Positions 24,301-34,082 of a stretch of 64,000 nt of DNA are shown one piece after another (positions within the stretch are counted from its first letter, which is position 1; each line of letters opens with the position of its first letter). Both the position numbers and the translations under genes were made by a program. The notes under the pieces are model-generated. The model had not been told where the DNA came from and did not search any database. It worked only from the letters and a program-made list of their open reading frames with translations. This DNA comes from Jackrogersella multiformis (taxonomy: Eukaryota; Ascomycota; Sordariomycetes; Xylariales; Hypoxylaceae). The stretch is taken from positions 1,240,001 through 1,304,000 of the forward strand of contig CADCXD010000008.1 of assembly GCA_902806575.1 (NCBI GenBank). The letters run 5' to 3'.

Positions 24301-25001
24301 GCACACCTCTACACCAAGCCATCAAGAAAGGGAATTACAAGGCTACGCAATTCCTCGTTGAGCGCGGCGGCACAATTGACACCAAGGACAATACCGGGTC
24401 GACGCCGCTACATGATGCCGTGCTAAGTGAACGGGACGACCTGACGGCCTTGTTAGCCTCGCAAGCAACTCGATCGCCGCGGGGGTCAGGGCTAGATATC
24501 GTTGACGACAGGGGAAACACAGCTCTCGTACTAGCTACCGGCAAGAAGCGGTCGGCTGCGATGCATACACTACTCCGGTACGGTGCCTCGTGCAATGTCG
24601 CCAGCCCGGGCGGTCTAGTAGCGCTGCACCACGCTGCCAGCCTAGGATTCAACAAGGGGCTAGACCTAATTTTGGACAAAAAATTCGATGGCAATCCCAA
24701 CGCAGTGGACGATAATCGCTTTACACCACTCCACCACGCGGTGCAGGGCGGGTACGCCGACCCAGAGACGGTAAGGATGCTGGTGAAGGCTGGTGCTAAC
24801 ATGGAGGCACAGGATAACGACAAGCGGACGCCACTGATGCTTGCTGCTCAGCTGGGCCGTGAAGGTTTAGTGCGCAGCCTCTTAACCGAGGGGGCCAATG
24901 CTCAAGCACGGAACAACAAGGGGTGGACGGCGGTCTCTTATGCGGGAGAATTCCCTGGTATTCAAAAGATTCTTAAGGAAGTATACCCGTTGAAGAAATG
25001 A
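21339..25001 (+). CDS. NACHT-ankyrin NLR with N-terminal amyloid-like motif; probable frameshift
   Basis: Exons inferred at 21339-21489, 21543-21647, 21718-21903, 21966-21990, 22048-22616 and 22689 onward, all phase-compatible. Exon 1 encodes a Gly/Asn/Gln motif at about residues 18-43 (GPGSQYINDRSCDQNIASGN). A NACHT module follows: GTGKWILNTEEF, a P-loop GILGSGKTM, Walker-B-like VYLVIDALDSC, a sensor-like RILITSRND and the conserved TRLHMDNL. Next come a winged-helix-like region and about 15 ankyrin repeats (for example DGQTALHWVVRYGRCKILELL and TPLHHAVQGGYADPETVRML). Near 23719-23724 the ankyrin frame breaks: the first frame stops at 23752, while the repeats continue in the +1 frame from about 23721 to 25001. 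A 2-base loss in an ATATA tract, or a 1-base gain, explains it. Undamaged, the product would be about 1,115 residues; as read it stops after about four repeats. Such NLRs act as intracellular non-self or damage receptors. It is convergent with the effector at 25053-25688, 51 bases away. Confidence 0.8.
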
Positions 25002-25052
25002 CTTGGCATCTGAAAATAATGCGAACCAACCATATTGTTTTTTATAAGTTAA

Positions 25053-25688
25053 TCATATTATTATATTGAAATAAAATGGCCCGGTTGATTCCCCGTTGAT
25101 TTGTATCCCATTTCCACTCACTATATTTTGATTCCCTTGCCCCAAATGAACATATTGTGAACCTGTGCTGCAGTTGTGTAGCGACACGGCAGGGCTGCTG
25201 CTGCCATCGAATCTCTCTCCCTCTTTCATCCTGTCGATGAGGCGCTCAACTTGCGCCTGTGTGGCCGCCTTGACTGCACGGTTGCTCGTTAACACCTGGA
25301 GGTCGCTTAAGATGCTGTCCATCAGGTTCTCGACTTTGTCGGCATTGGGGATGGTCTTAAGGGCCTTAAAGTAGCGCTCCATCCGGGAAGCGCCCGCCGT
25401 CGGCATGACAGCTTGAAGCACCTTTTTAAGGGCGGCTGCCTTGTCGTAGCAGCTCTCCAGCACCTTAGCCAGCGCGGTACGTGACGTAGCCGACGACATG
25501 TCCTTTTCGTCAGCCAAGCCTGTAGACGCTGCCTCTAACGTGTTATGGACGAGGGGGAGGCGCGTAGCAACATCGCGAAATGACTGTGGCAAGCCCGCGG
25601 CATCGTCAATAGCATCGTAAAGCTTAAGCGACGTGTCGATAATAGTGATGATGCCTGAAATCAAGCTAATTATGTCAGCGCCCGACAT
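25053..25688 (-). CDS. SesA-like effector with C-terminal amyloid-like motif
   Basis: Single-exon gene of 211 residues. The N-terminal ~160 residues match the SesA/NACHT-NTPase N-terminal family: LISGIITIIDTSLKLYDAID, then GLPQSFRDVATRLPLVHNTL and helical segments to VERLIDRMKEGERF. The last ~40 residues change to a Gly/Asn/Gln-rich stretch (TGSQYVHLGQGNQNIVSGNG). This aligns without gaps with the N-terminal motif of the neighbouring NLR, 11 identities in 20 positions. In known fungal systems an effector carrying such a motif is converted to amyloid by its activated NLR and then executes a cell-death type response; that role is inferred here. Tail-to-tail placement 51 bases from the NLR end fits paired inheritance. 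No sign of truncation or mutation. Confidence 0.85.
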   Translation of the reverse strand: MSGADIISLISGIITIIDTSLKLYDAIDDAAGLPQSFRDVATRLPLVHNTLEAASTGLADEKDMSSATSRTALAKVLESCYDKAAALKKVLQAVMPTAGASRMERYFKALKTIPNADKVENLMDSILSDLQVLTSNRAVKAATQAQVERLIDRMKEGERFDGSSSPAVSLHNCSTGSQYVHLGQGNQNIVSGNGIQINGESTGPFYFNIII

Positions 25689-26182
25689 GAGGCAGAGACG
25701 GTCGGTAAAAGTGCTAAAAATAAATTTCTAAGCTGTGTCTAAAAAAAGATGTGACAGTATTAAAATATCGTCGAACTAGGTGTATTAAACAGTTAGGTAT
25801 AACGAGACTGCTTCAAATTAGATTATACCTTAGGTAGGTAGGTATTTTATAATTACCTAGATACTGAATTGGCATCTATTACTACCATGACGAGAAGAAG
25901 TTATCTCTTAAATGGATGTTTTAAGTAAACGATATACGGATATACCTTTTATCATTACTAAGAGCATATGTGCGAAACTTTTAGCCACAACCAGCTCTAG
26001 GAAACAAGTACCTAGGTACCTTAGGAGGTACATAAGGTATTAAGTGTTTATTTACATTTAATTTAATAAAGTTTTACCGAGGAATTGCCGTTTTAATACA
26101 AGAACCTTGGAAGTTACTCGACCGCTTTAAACCGCACCACCCCTTACTACCTACCTAGGTACCTAAGGTACCTAGGTATACA
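25689..26182. other. Intergenic, no gene seen
   Basis: About 490 bases upstream of the effector. Dense in TACCTAGGTA-type palindromes (25830-25860, 26008-26030, 26150-26180). No coding frame recognised. Confidence 0.6.
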
Positions 26183-26572
26183 TCAGCGACCCGCCGTCCA
26201 CCCAGCAAACCCTACAGCAGAAAGCAGTCCACAGCTCACGAGGCGGAAGGCTGCTTTGCGAGGGTTTCCCTCCTTCCACACGACGTAGCTGTCGACCAGA
26301 CCTGCATAGGTGGCCAAGATGGCGAGGATGGTATCGCACGCCGCCAGCTCGCCACGGAAGTAGAGGGTGTACATGCACATGCCGAGGACTGTCGTGCGGG
26401 CGTTGTTGACATGCATGATTGCTGCAGCGGCAGGCGAGTTGGCGATGCGCTCTGGGAAGCCGAACGCGAGCATAGAGCCTCGCGCGTCAAAATAAGCCCA
26501 CATGCCACCGAAAGTCGTCAAGGTCGCCGTGACAAGCACTGGAATATGACCCAATTCGAAGTGCTCAAACAT
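26183..26572 (-). CDS. Small integral membrane protein, DUF4267-like
   Basis: 129 residues from the Met at 26572 (MFEHFELGHIPVLV). An upstream in-frame Met would add 30 polar residues that do not look like part of the fold. About four hydrophobic segments are visible: HIPVLVTATLTTFGGMWAYF, TTVLGMCMYTLYF, LAILATYAGLVDSYVVW and VSCGLLSAVGFAGW. The arrangement and the RTTVLG, AILATYAGLVD and WKEGNPRKAAFR segments fit the small fungal membrane proteins grouped as DUF4267. No biochemical role is known. Single exon, no close partner gene. Confidence 0.65.
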   Translation of the reverse strand: MFEHFELGHIPVLVTATLTTFGGMWAYFDARGSMLAFGFPERIANSPAAAAIMHVNNARTTVLGMCMYTLYFRGELAACDTILAILATYAGLVDSYVVWKEGNPRKAAFRLVSCGLLSAVGFAGWTAGR

Positions 26573-26956
26573 AATGAATAGTTGGAAATTATAAGATATA
26601 TTTTCTTGACAGGGTGAGAGGTGTTTGATTATGTTGTTGCTGTTAAATGATGGTGAAGACAATCTCTAGGAACAACAAGTCGACATAATTATATAATAAG
26701 CCGACGAGGCAATCGGGCATAGTAAGGCGGTAAAGCAGGTTTAAGGATCAATAGGGCTAGATGGTGCGGAGGTGGAAATTCTGCCGATATCTATACCTAA
26801 TAAGGCCTGGTATAGGCATACATTTTGCTATACTACCTACCCTCTATATTCTCAGCTTCTCCCTAATAAATTATGAATGCCCTAATCTACCTAGGTACCT
26901 ACCTAGGTAGGTATCTTGAGATCTTTTGGCCTTAGTATTGTACGTTAGCATAGGAC
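26573..26956. other. Intergenic, no gene seen
   Basis: About 380 bases. Includes a strong palindrome run CTACCTAGGTACCTACC and its mirror near 26888-26912. Confidence 0.6.
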
Positions 26957-27145
26957 ATGCCAACTCCATCAATCAGTGCCCTAGTAGATTTTGTAGCTTG
27001 CAATTTAGATTGGCTCGTTGTTAATGGTGCAACGGCTCGTCATGTAATCGCAACTCGCCTATATGAAGACTCTAGCCTGGTCGTTGGCGTTCTCGAAGCT
27101 GGTATAGCTGGTCTATCAGAGGAAGCTACCTATCAATACCTCTGA
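26957..27145 (+). pseudogene. GMC oxidoreductase N-terminal relic
   Basis: A 62-codon frame. Residues about 18-51 (LDWLVVNGATARHVIATRLY, then EDSSLVVGVLEAGIAG) follow the FAD-binding N-terminus of GMC oxidoreductases, where the usual pattern is a hydrophobic strand, GGGTAG, a helix ending in RLSED and VLVLEAG. The glycine-rich loop is degraded (NGATAR) and the frame stops at once after the fold would begin. No continuation was found downstream. I read it as the remnant of a decayed gene. Confidence 0.5.
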
Positions 27146-27369
27146 TCGTATTCTTCAGACACTGGGGACCAAGTAAGACTGGTAGTCCGAGACAGTTTCA
27201 CAGGCAGGGTTAGGTGGACGAGTAAGTGCTTGAAAACGAGGGAAAGTCTTGGGAGGCACCATCACCTTGAACCCGATGACTTGGAAACGCGGTAATAGAG
27301 AAGACTACGAAACCTAGGTATGGAAAAGGGGGTGGAGTCGGGGTAGATTTTTGAGAATTCCCCTATAAT

Positions 27370-28061
27370 CTAGATTACAACCCAACTATTAAGTCTGAAA
27401 CCCATTGTGAGCATATACGAAAGCGTCGTAAAGACAGTCGAAAGATACAGCAACGTGTAAGTCCGCGTATTCCAATAGGTTATCTCGAATAGGGCGGGAA
27501 CGGGGAACGAAAGTTTTAGGAGGCAGACGAGGCCGGTCGAAAGACCGTATGCAATATTGAATGCCATCCGCACTCCATGTGAATCTGAATTTCAAGGTTC
27601 AAAGGATGCCGAATGTCATACGTTCATAAAACAGAGTAACTAGCCAGCTGAGACTGTACCAGGCCCATCATGCCCTCGGAAAGGGGCTCAGCTGTTGGTG
27701 ATTGGGCATAGCGCAGATCGTAAAAATCACTATTACGATCACATTGTGGAAGAGAGTCGACCCTATCTTCTGCGTTGCCGAAACAGGAATTGTCTAGGTT
27801 CTTTGACAAGGCATAGAAAATCTTGCGGTGCCGAAAAGGGGTCATTGCGACTGTATTGAATTCCGACGGGAATATTATCACGTTTATATGCTCTGGAGCA
27901 GTGGAGGAAAAGGAGAGCGCAACCAGGGAGCTCGTAAGACTAACAAATGATGAGCAGTACTTTGTCATATGTATACGTGTGTGAGAGGACGAGGAGCACC
28001 TCCGAAAATTGCTAGGAGGTTTTGAGAGGGATTTTGAAGGTTTAGTGGAAGGGTTTAACAT
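27370..28061 (-). other. Possible small gene or relic, not recognised
   Basis: Two adjacent minus-strand frames. 28061-27624 contains MTKYCSSFVSLTSSLVALSF, a plausible signal peptide, followed by a polar stretch with two Cys. 27573-27370 contains hydrophobic segments (TYTLLYLSTVFTTLSYMLTM). They could be exons of one membrane protein or fragments of a decayed one. No family recognised; composition is only weakly protein-like. Confidence 0.2.
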
Positions 28062-28429
28062 TGAGCAAGGTAGGTCAAGTAGTCCGCTCTACTGCCGCGT
28101 TTTCTTTTTAAATTTTTCTATTACTACTACAGGGAATTGGGGGTACGTCAATGCCGAGACGTGAGGAAACGGGCTCCGGTACCATGCAGCGTGTGGCCCC
28201 CCGATAGATCCATTGAGAGGCTAACTCTTCAGATCGCCCAGAATATCGGAATTATATGACTGCGCAGCCAGCGTTTCGTAGCCCTTCCAGCCGGAGTTTA
28301 TAAGACTGCATACTGATCTCCCCGTTAACCTGTTGACTGGCTGTTGACTGGACGTACACTAGTTTGTGTATATACGTGTATATGTAGACCCGATCGACAA
28401 AACCTCAGAGCCACGAATTTGATACCTGA

Positions 28430-29140
28430 GAAACAAATGCTGGCGCCAGCAATGACCCATATGCCATCCCAGTTTAGCGGTTTAATTGTCCCCAGAATTA
28501 CGCCGGCACGCCAATAAGAAGCGAGAAAGAGATCATACCAGATGACTCGTTTTGAGCAGCCATGAGGTAAAAGGCCATCTCGTTATCGAGAATCCCCTTC
28601 TCCTCCGAGTAAAAAGAAATAAAGAACATTAATAGGTATAGAGATTCCAATCACGCCGAGAAATAGGCGGTTTAACCCGTACCCGCATTACTGCTAAAGG
28701 GATGAGCAGCGTGCCGAGTGCGACAGAGTCTATTACACGAACCGACAGGACCAAGAAGACGTTAAAGAACAATCGGATACCTGATTATTCCACCGAGCGA
28801 AGACCCCGAATAAGCGAGACTAAGGGCAAGGCCCATACATGTGATGTAATACGTCGGAAGTAGAGATATATCAAGCACGAAGAGACAACCGGCACTTATG
28901 CTCACTCACAACAAACCCTTGCCCTATGACGATTTGCCAATACTTTTCACACAGGCTCAACATCATGGTTATGTCCAAATACGACGATAAAGCTAACCTA
29001 CTTGTTAATAGTATGGAGTGCAAGAAGCCGCGGTCATAGATTGGACCAACCACAACACCCGTCAGCAGAAGCAGAAACATATGGATGGCGCCAGTCCACG
29101 ATATAGCTGACGATCTTCGATCGAAAAATGCGCCGCTTTC
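28430..29140 (-). pseudogene. Decayed MFS transporter of the monocarboxylate type
   Basis: Pieces of a fungal MFS (monocarboxylate-porter-like) protein appear in order on the minus strand but in changing frames with stops between them. An early-helix segment lies at about 28960-29095 (WTGAIHMFLLLLTGVVVGPI, YDRGFLHSILL, MMLSLCEKYWQ). A mid-loop segment lies at about 28660-28780 (VIDSVALGTLLIPLAVMRVR, VKPPISRRDW). A C-terminal segment lies at about 28435-28530 (LLIGVPA and LNWDGIWVIAGASICF). The order matches the family, but helices between the segments are missing or scrambled. An unrecognised multi-intron gene is possible; several in-frame stops favour a pseudogene. Confidence 0.5.
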
Positions 29141-29489
29141 GTAATAAGTTTAGAAGACACCGAAATTCAAACTTGACTCGATATTTGATTTGTTTGATTT
29201 AGGGTATGCGCTGGAGAATGAATGGACTGTACCCAGGTATTTAGGGATGTAGAACGGGCCGTAGGTAGATAGATGAGGCCATCATGATTTGACTGGCTAG
29301 TATCATGTTTGGTTGGTTGAGGTTCGCCCACCTTTCAAAACCACTGCCATATCTAAAGTTTTTCAAGTCTTTGAACCCTTTTTCTATATACATCTTTTTA
29401 CATCTTCCTAGAACAGAATTTCTCCCCAATATTGCTCACTCTCGTTTGAATAACGACATTTTACTTTACCCAGGGCAACATCGCCCGCT
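29141..29489. other. Intergenic upstream of the monooxygenase
   Basis: About 350 bases with no gene recognised; serves as the upstream region of the flavin monooxygenase. Confidence 0.5.
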
Positions 29490-31730
29490 ATGTCTCACGG
29501 TAAGCATCGCCGTGGCGAGTCTATCCATATTATCATCCGCGAGGGTTGCTAACTTCGTAGTTATTTCTAATCATGAAGCAGTCCCACCAGGGGTAGAATG
29601 GCCTCCCAAAGCCGATCTTCGAAAGGATGTGTACAAACCTTTTCCGGAGATTCCTCCCGGTACAGTCGATCCGTCCGTAATGACAAGCGACGTAGCTACC
29701 TCCCAGGCTAAAGCTGTTGCGGAAGCTTTTAGCGATGCCTTGAAGAGCAATGATGTCGAGAAGCTAGCCAACTGTTTCCATACGGAACAGGTACACTGGA
29801 AAGATATTGTCGCTCTCACTAGCCACTTGCGTACTTTTACAAAGCCGAGCGTCGTCACTGCGGCTTTGCTACATTTGAAAAACCTTCGGGGTGATTTGGG
29901 TAATGTTCGAGTCGTCGGGGACGCTCAGTTCTCGGTGATGAGCCCGGTCATGGTGAGTACTACAACCCCTTTCGTAACTTGGAAGTTTTACTCATCACCC
30001 TAAAGATGTATATCAATTGCAGAATATCGTTCACTACAGCCTCCCCTGCATTAAACTGCATGGGTAGGATGGTGCTTCTGCCCGTGAAAAGCAATGCGGC
30101 GGCGGAATCTGTTTCCTGGAAAATCTGGTCTCTCACAACTTGGGTCGAGAGCATAGTCCAGCAACCGGAAGACGAGAAGCTCCTGTCGTCTCCTGGCAGG
30201 AATCTTGATGGTCTTGATACTATCGAGACTGACGTATTTATTATTGGCGCCGGAAGCTCGTGAGTCGTGTCTTACCTTTTTCTTCTTGAGCAAGGGCTTA
30301 ACATCCACAGCGGCCTTATGACTGCCGCACAACTCAAAGCCCTAGGTGCCGAAAGTATACTTGTTGATCGCTATGCACAACTCGGCGATAGCTGGGCTCA
30401 TCGCTACGACAGTCTCAAGTTTCACGTGCCGACTTCCAATTGCGAGATGCCTTATGCATGTAAGTTTATATTTTGGTTACCTTAATGTTAGTCGCGGAAT
30501 ACTTACAATTGTCCGAAAGACTTCAGAAAGGAACTTCAGAGCCCCTATCAGCTCACAAAAAATGATATGGCAGAACATATACGCCAATATGCTAAGAATT
30601 TCCATCTCAACGTCATTCTGTCAACGACTATATATTCGACTTCTTATAACTTGTCAGAGAAGAAGTGGACAATCAAGCTGAAGAATGCTGACGGAGGTCA
30701 GGGGAAGACTATCATAAGTAAACATTTCGTTCAAGCCACTGGAATCGGATCTCAGAAACCATACATTCCACAGATAGAGGATGAGCATCTGTTTAAGGGT
30801 CTCAGCCTCCACTCCTCGCGTTTCCGCAATGCAAAGAATCTAGCAGAGCAAGGAATCAAGTCTGTCGCTGTCATCGGCTCAGCCACTACTGGATTCGACG
30901 TCATAGAAGCTTGCCATAATGCAGGCCTGAAGACGACAATGGTGGCCCGCTCCCCGACCTATATCTTCCCATACGAATATGTCATGAATCCCAACAGCCT
31001 CGGTGCTTATGACACCATGCCTCTCGCTGCAGCTGATCGTGCCTTGAACACTCTCCCAGTGGCCCTTGAAGGGCCATTCTCACATGGGTTGTTCTCCCAC
31101 CTCGCGTCCCAGGAACCGTAAGTTCAATTCTAAATCATCTCCCGCCAAACCTTCATTGACCTATCACGCAGTGACCGCTACCTGGCTCTCGCGCAAGCAG
31201 GCTTCCCCGTTCTTGACAGTAGGGACCCGTCTACAGATCTTCCACATCACCTAGTCGAGCGCGCCGGTGGCCACTACATAGACGTGGGCGGCACCAAGCT
31301 TATTTCCGAAGGTAAAGTAGCCGTGCGCGGGCTTGTCGAGCCCGTAGGTTACACCGAAACCGGACTGCGCCTTTCCGACGGCAGTGTTCTTGATGCTGAT
31401 GCAGTCATCTGGTGCACCGGGTTCTCCGACTCAGATGTTCGCACGACGGCGTCGGAAGTATTCGGTGCAGTGGATCCCGATGCTACGAACGATAGTAACG
31501 TTCTTGGTCCCAAGGATATCGCAGCACGACTAGATGCCTCATGGAAAATAGACGCCGAGGGAGAAGTTCGTGGGATGTGGAAACGCCACTTACGTTTGGA
31601 CAATTACTGGGCAGTAGGTGGCAGCTTCCAACGCCAACGTTGGTGGTCGCGGCCGATGGTGCTACAGATCAAGCTGGCATTAGATGGGAGTTTGCCCCCT
31701 GCCTATCGGGACACACCGGAGCCAAAGTGA
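29490..31730 (+). CDS. Flavin-containing monooxygenase (FAD/NADPH, fungal class-B type)
   Basis: Six exons: 29490-29499, 29582-29952, 30006-30259, 30311-30459, 30520-31117 and 31172-31730, joining to 646 residues. The first ten bases (MSH plus one base) form a tiny first exon. An N-terminal ~170-residue region with NTF2-like flavour precedes the FAD Rossmann motif, which spans an intron (DVFIIGAGSSGLMTAAQL). Then come GDSWAHRYDSLKFHVPTSNC, the NADPH-binding glycine motif VIGSATTGFDV, and DADAVIWCTGFSDSDV near the C-terminus. The family hydroxylates or oxidises small metabolites with NADPH and O2; the substrate is unknown. Two acceptors end in AAG (30003-30005 and 30517-30519), chosen because they restore conserved sequence. 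Relics of an MFS transporter and a GMC oxidoreductase lie just upstream. Confidence 0.9.
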
Positions 31731-32609
31731 AGGCGATCGTGCATTCCAGTGTTAAAAAGATCATCGGCTCATAAAGAGAAATTAAAAAGTATGTGCTTCT
31801 TTTTTTGTATGCGATATGGGGGAAAAGATAGGAAATCTAGTCTTCAAACAATTTAGCCGCTCGGTCGATCTCTAGGAATCCCAACTGCGATATTCCTCTA
31901 TCTCCATTTTAATATGTCCTTACCATTGAATTAGGTATATGACTCGTTAAACTAAAACAATTTGAGGCAGATATCTTTCGATTACTGCTGCTTGATCGAC
32001 GATACCTACCTATTCAGGACCTTTTTGTTTATTAGTCAGCTAACCCCTGAACCCCTGAATCCCCCCGGCTCTTAATCCGAACAGCAAAAAAAGTTAAACA
32101 GACATCAATAACAAAAGGATACGACATAAAAGACCTTAGTGGTCAGAACTGCAAATTCCAAAGGTTCTAGAATGGTTAGGTACCAACGAGATAACAACAT
32201 ATGAACAAACCCCTAAACTCGCTTCAAGCTCAAGTTATACTAAACCTACCTAGGTACCCAGGTACACTATTTTTAAAAGTGAAACTATTTATGCATAAGT
32301 AACAAGTTACCCAGTAAAATACTAATGATTCTGAACCTAGTCTTATATTGGTCGTGTTATTTGACATGCTGATGAGAAAGTCCGTAAAGCTTCTAGCCAC
32401 TAACCTACATTGTAGGCAAGCCGGATCTCAATATCACGATCCGCCAATAGTTGCACACTCCTTCCTGGCCCACGTAACCCCTAAGACTCCCTATCACCAC
32501 CAAAAGCCCTTCTCCACCAACTTCATTTCGTTTTCTTGACCTCCCTAACATTGCCAATCCCAAACCTTCTGCAATGGCCCTTAGTCGCAAAGTAACACTT
32601 GTTGACATC
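31731..32609. other. Intergenic, no gene seen
   Basis: About 880 bases. A few short frames without protein-like character; one CTACCTAGGTACCCAGGTA stretch near 32246. Confidence 0.55.
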
Positions 32610-33017
32610 CTAGCAGCATAGGGCGGGAAACCACACCGCCGCGCTATTCGCCAAAATCGTCAGAGTCTTTGATCCTCGAACTCGTGCTACGTCGTTGGTT
32701 CCGGTAAAGGGCCCGGCGTCGTCGAACTTCACTTGTCCGTGGAGTAGTACGACGGTGCAGTCTTCGGACATCGGACACCACACACAGGTTGTGGGATTTA
32801 TGTCTTCATCAAATGTTTCCGCGCAACCTGGGCTGCCTTTCTCCCTCTCCCATCCCATCTAGTGTTATTAGCGTTGTAGTAATATACAGCGAAAGTCGGC
32901 ATTCCTACGTACATGGGCGTTGATGAATTTGGCCTTTTCAACTATGTCATCGTACTTCGCCAGGCCTTCACGAAACGCTTCTGGGTCTGGAACTGCTGCT
33001 GGCTTGATGGTTGCCAT
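32610..33017 (-). CDS. Small hypothetical protein, two exons
   Basis: Predicted exons 33017-32913 and 32858-32610, joined in phase 0 across a 54 nt intron (donor GTACGT, CGCTAATAACACTAG at the 3' end), giving 117 residues. The N-terminus is MATIKPAAVPDPEAFREGLA and the body contains a CVWC pair and polar, evenly mixed composition. I do not recognise a family. A thioredoxin-like fold was considered because of CVWC, but flanking conserved residues are not present. The good splice signals and balanced composition are the only support. Confidence 0.4.
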
Positions 33018-33567
33018 TTTTGAGTTGGATATATGATAGTCGGTAGTTATTCGTATAATAACGAACCTGGATGTTAATTGTAACGATAGGTGCGTTGAGA
33101 ACCTGAAGAATCGACAAATGCCTCCGTAAGGTAGATGAAGGAAACCCCGCTTCTGAAATTGCTGTGATACGGAGAGGAAAACGGCAGGAGACTGGTTGGG
33201 CCGTGTTGAATACTACGTGGCTGCTTCTTATGTAGGCAGCAGCCTGCTTTTGCTTGTGTGTAAAGCCGGCAGTAGCGTATATATCTACACCAATCACCAC
33301 ATAGTGGCAGACAGGCTACGTCTAATATCAACGTGGCTTGTCTCACATAACAGCGTGTGGCGACCTAGAGGAGTTTCGCAAACATGGTATTCTGGTCTGG
33401 CACAGCTAACGTACCTAGGGGTAGGTTATACCAACTCGAAGGCTCGTAGAGATGAGTAGGAGGCTGTTTAGGGAACGATGAGAACTAAATAGGGGGTATT
33501 CACAAATGAACAAGGCAGCCGAACTACGTAACAGTACATAGTAGGTCTTGCATATATGACTAGACTA
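33018..33567. other. Intergenic, no gene seen
   Basis: About 550 bases between the small gene and the MITE. No gene recognised. Confidence 0.5.
33566..33567. repeat. TA target duplication, left of MITE
   Basis: TA directly before the left inverted repeat. Confidence 0.5.
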
Positions 33568-33838
33568 CAGTTGTGCCTTTCAAAAGTCCTGTCCATGCAA
33601 CAACCCCTGCTGCTAGGTGGCACAGCTGGCAGCCACCTGACATGCTAACTGCTGCCAGTTCCTTATACTTACAGGTGGTTATAGCAACCAGGTGCCTTAT
33701 AATTATAGGGGTCTCATCCCCCTAAGTACGCTATAAGTATAAGGGACCTCGCCCGCTAAGTGCACTGACAGCTGGCAGTAGTCTTGGCGACAGTTGTTAA
33801 AATCCTTGTATGGACAGGACTTTTGAAAAGCACATCCG
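33568..33838. mobile_element. MITE, 271 bp, TA-flanked (Tc1/mariner-like)
   Basis: Terminal inverted repeats of about 33 bp with four mismatches. The left end reads CAGTTGTGCCTTTCAAAAGT; the reverse complement of the right end reads CGGATGTGCTTTTCAAAAGT. Both continue CCTGTCCAT and end CAA. TA dinucleotides flank it at 33566-33567 and 33839-33840. Too short to code for a transposase, so it is non-autonomous. The CAG start with TA flanks fits the Tc1/mariner (Fot1/pogo) group. The core contains further near-inverted AGCTGGCAG motifs. Confidence 0.75.
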
Positions 33839-33840
33839 TA
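33839..33840. repeat. TA target duplication, right of MITE
   Basis: TA directly after the right inverted repeat. Confidence 0.5.
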
Positions 33841-34082
33841 CTAAGTCTCACTATCTGCCCCTTAATTAGACCAAATCTAGATCCTAATACGGAGGTATAT
33901 CCAATGTCTCCTTCAAAAGCCTAAAGGGGCAACAAATATGCAAGAGGTGCAGACATTAACAGACATCAAGTAATGCAAGTAAATCGATATTTAAAATGCG
34001 CCGTCCATATATACACAACCAGGCTAACCGTACCCCGACGCCCTAGATATGCTTGTTCATGCCTCGTAGACTCGTCGACAAA

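Noticed and set aside
32610..33017. Thioredoxin (TXNDC17-like) identity based on CVWC
   Set aside because: The surrounding conserved residues of that family are missing, so it is kept only as a hypothetical protein.
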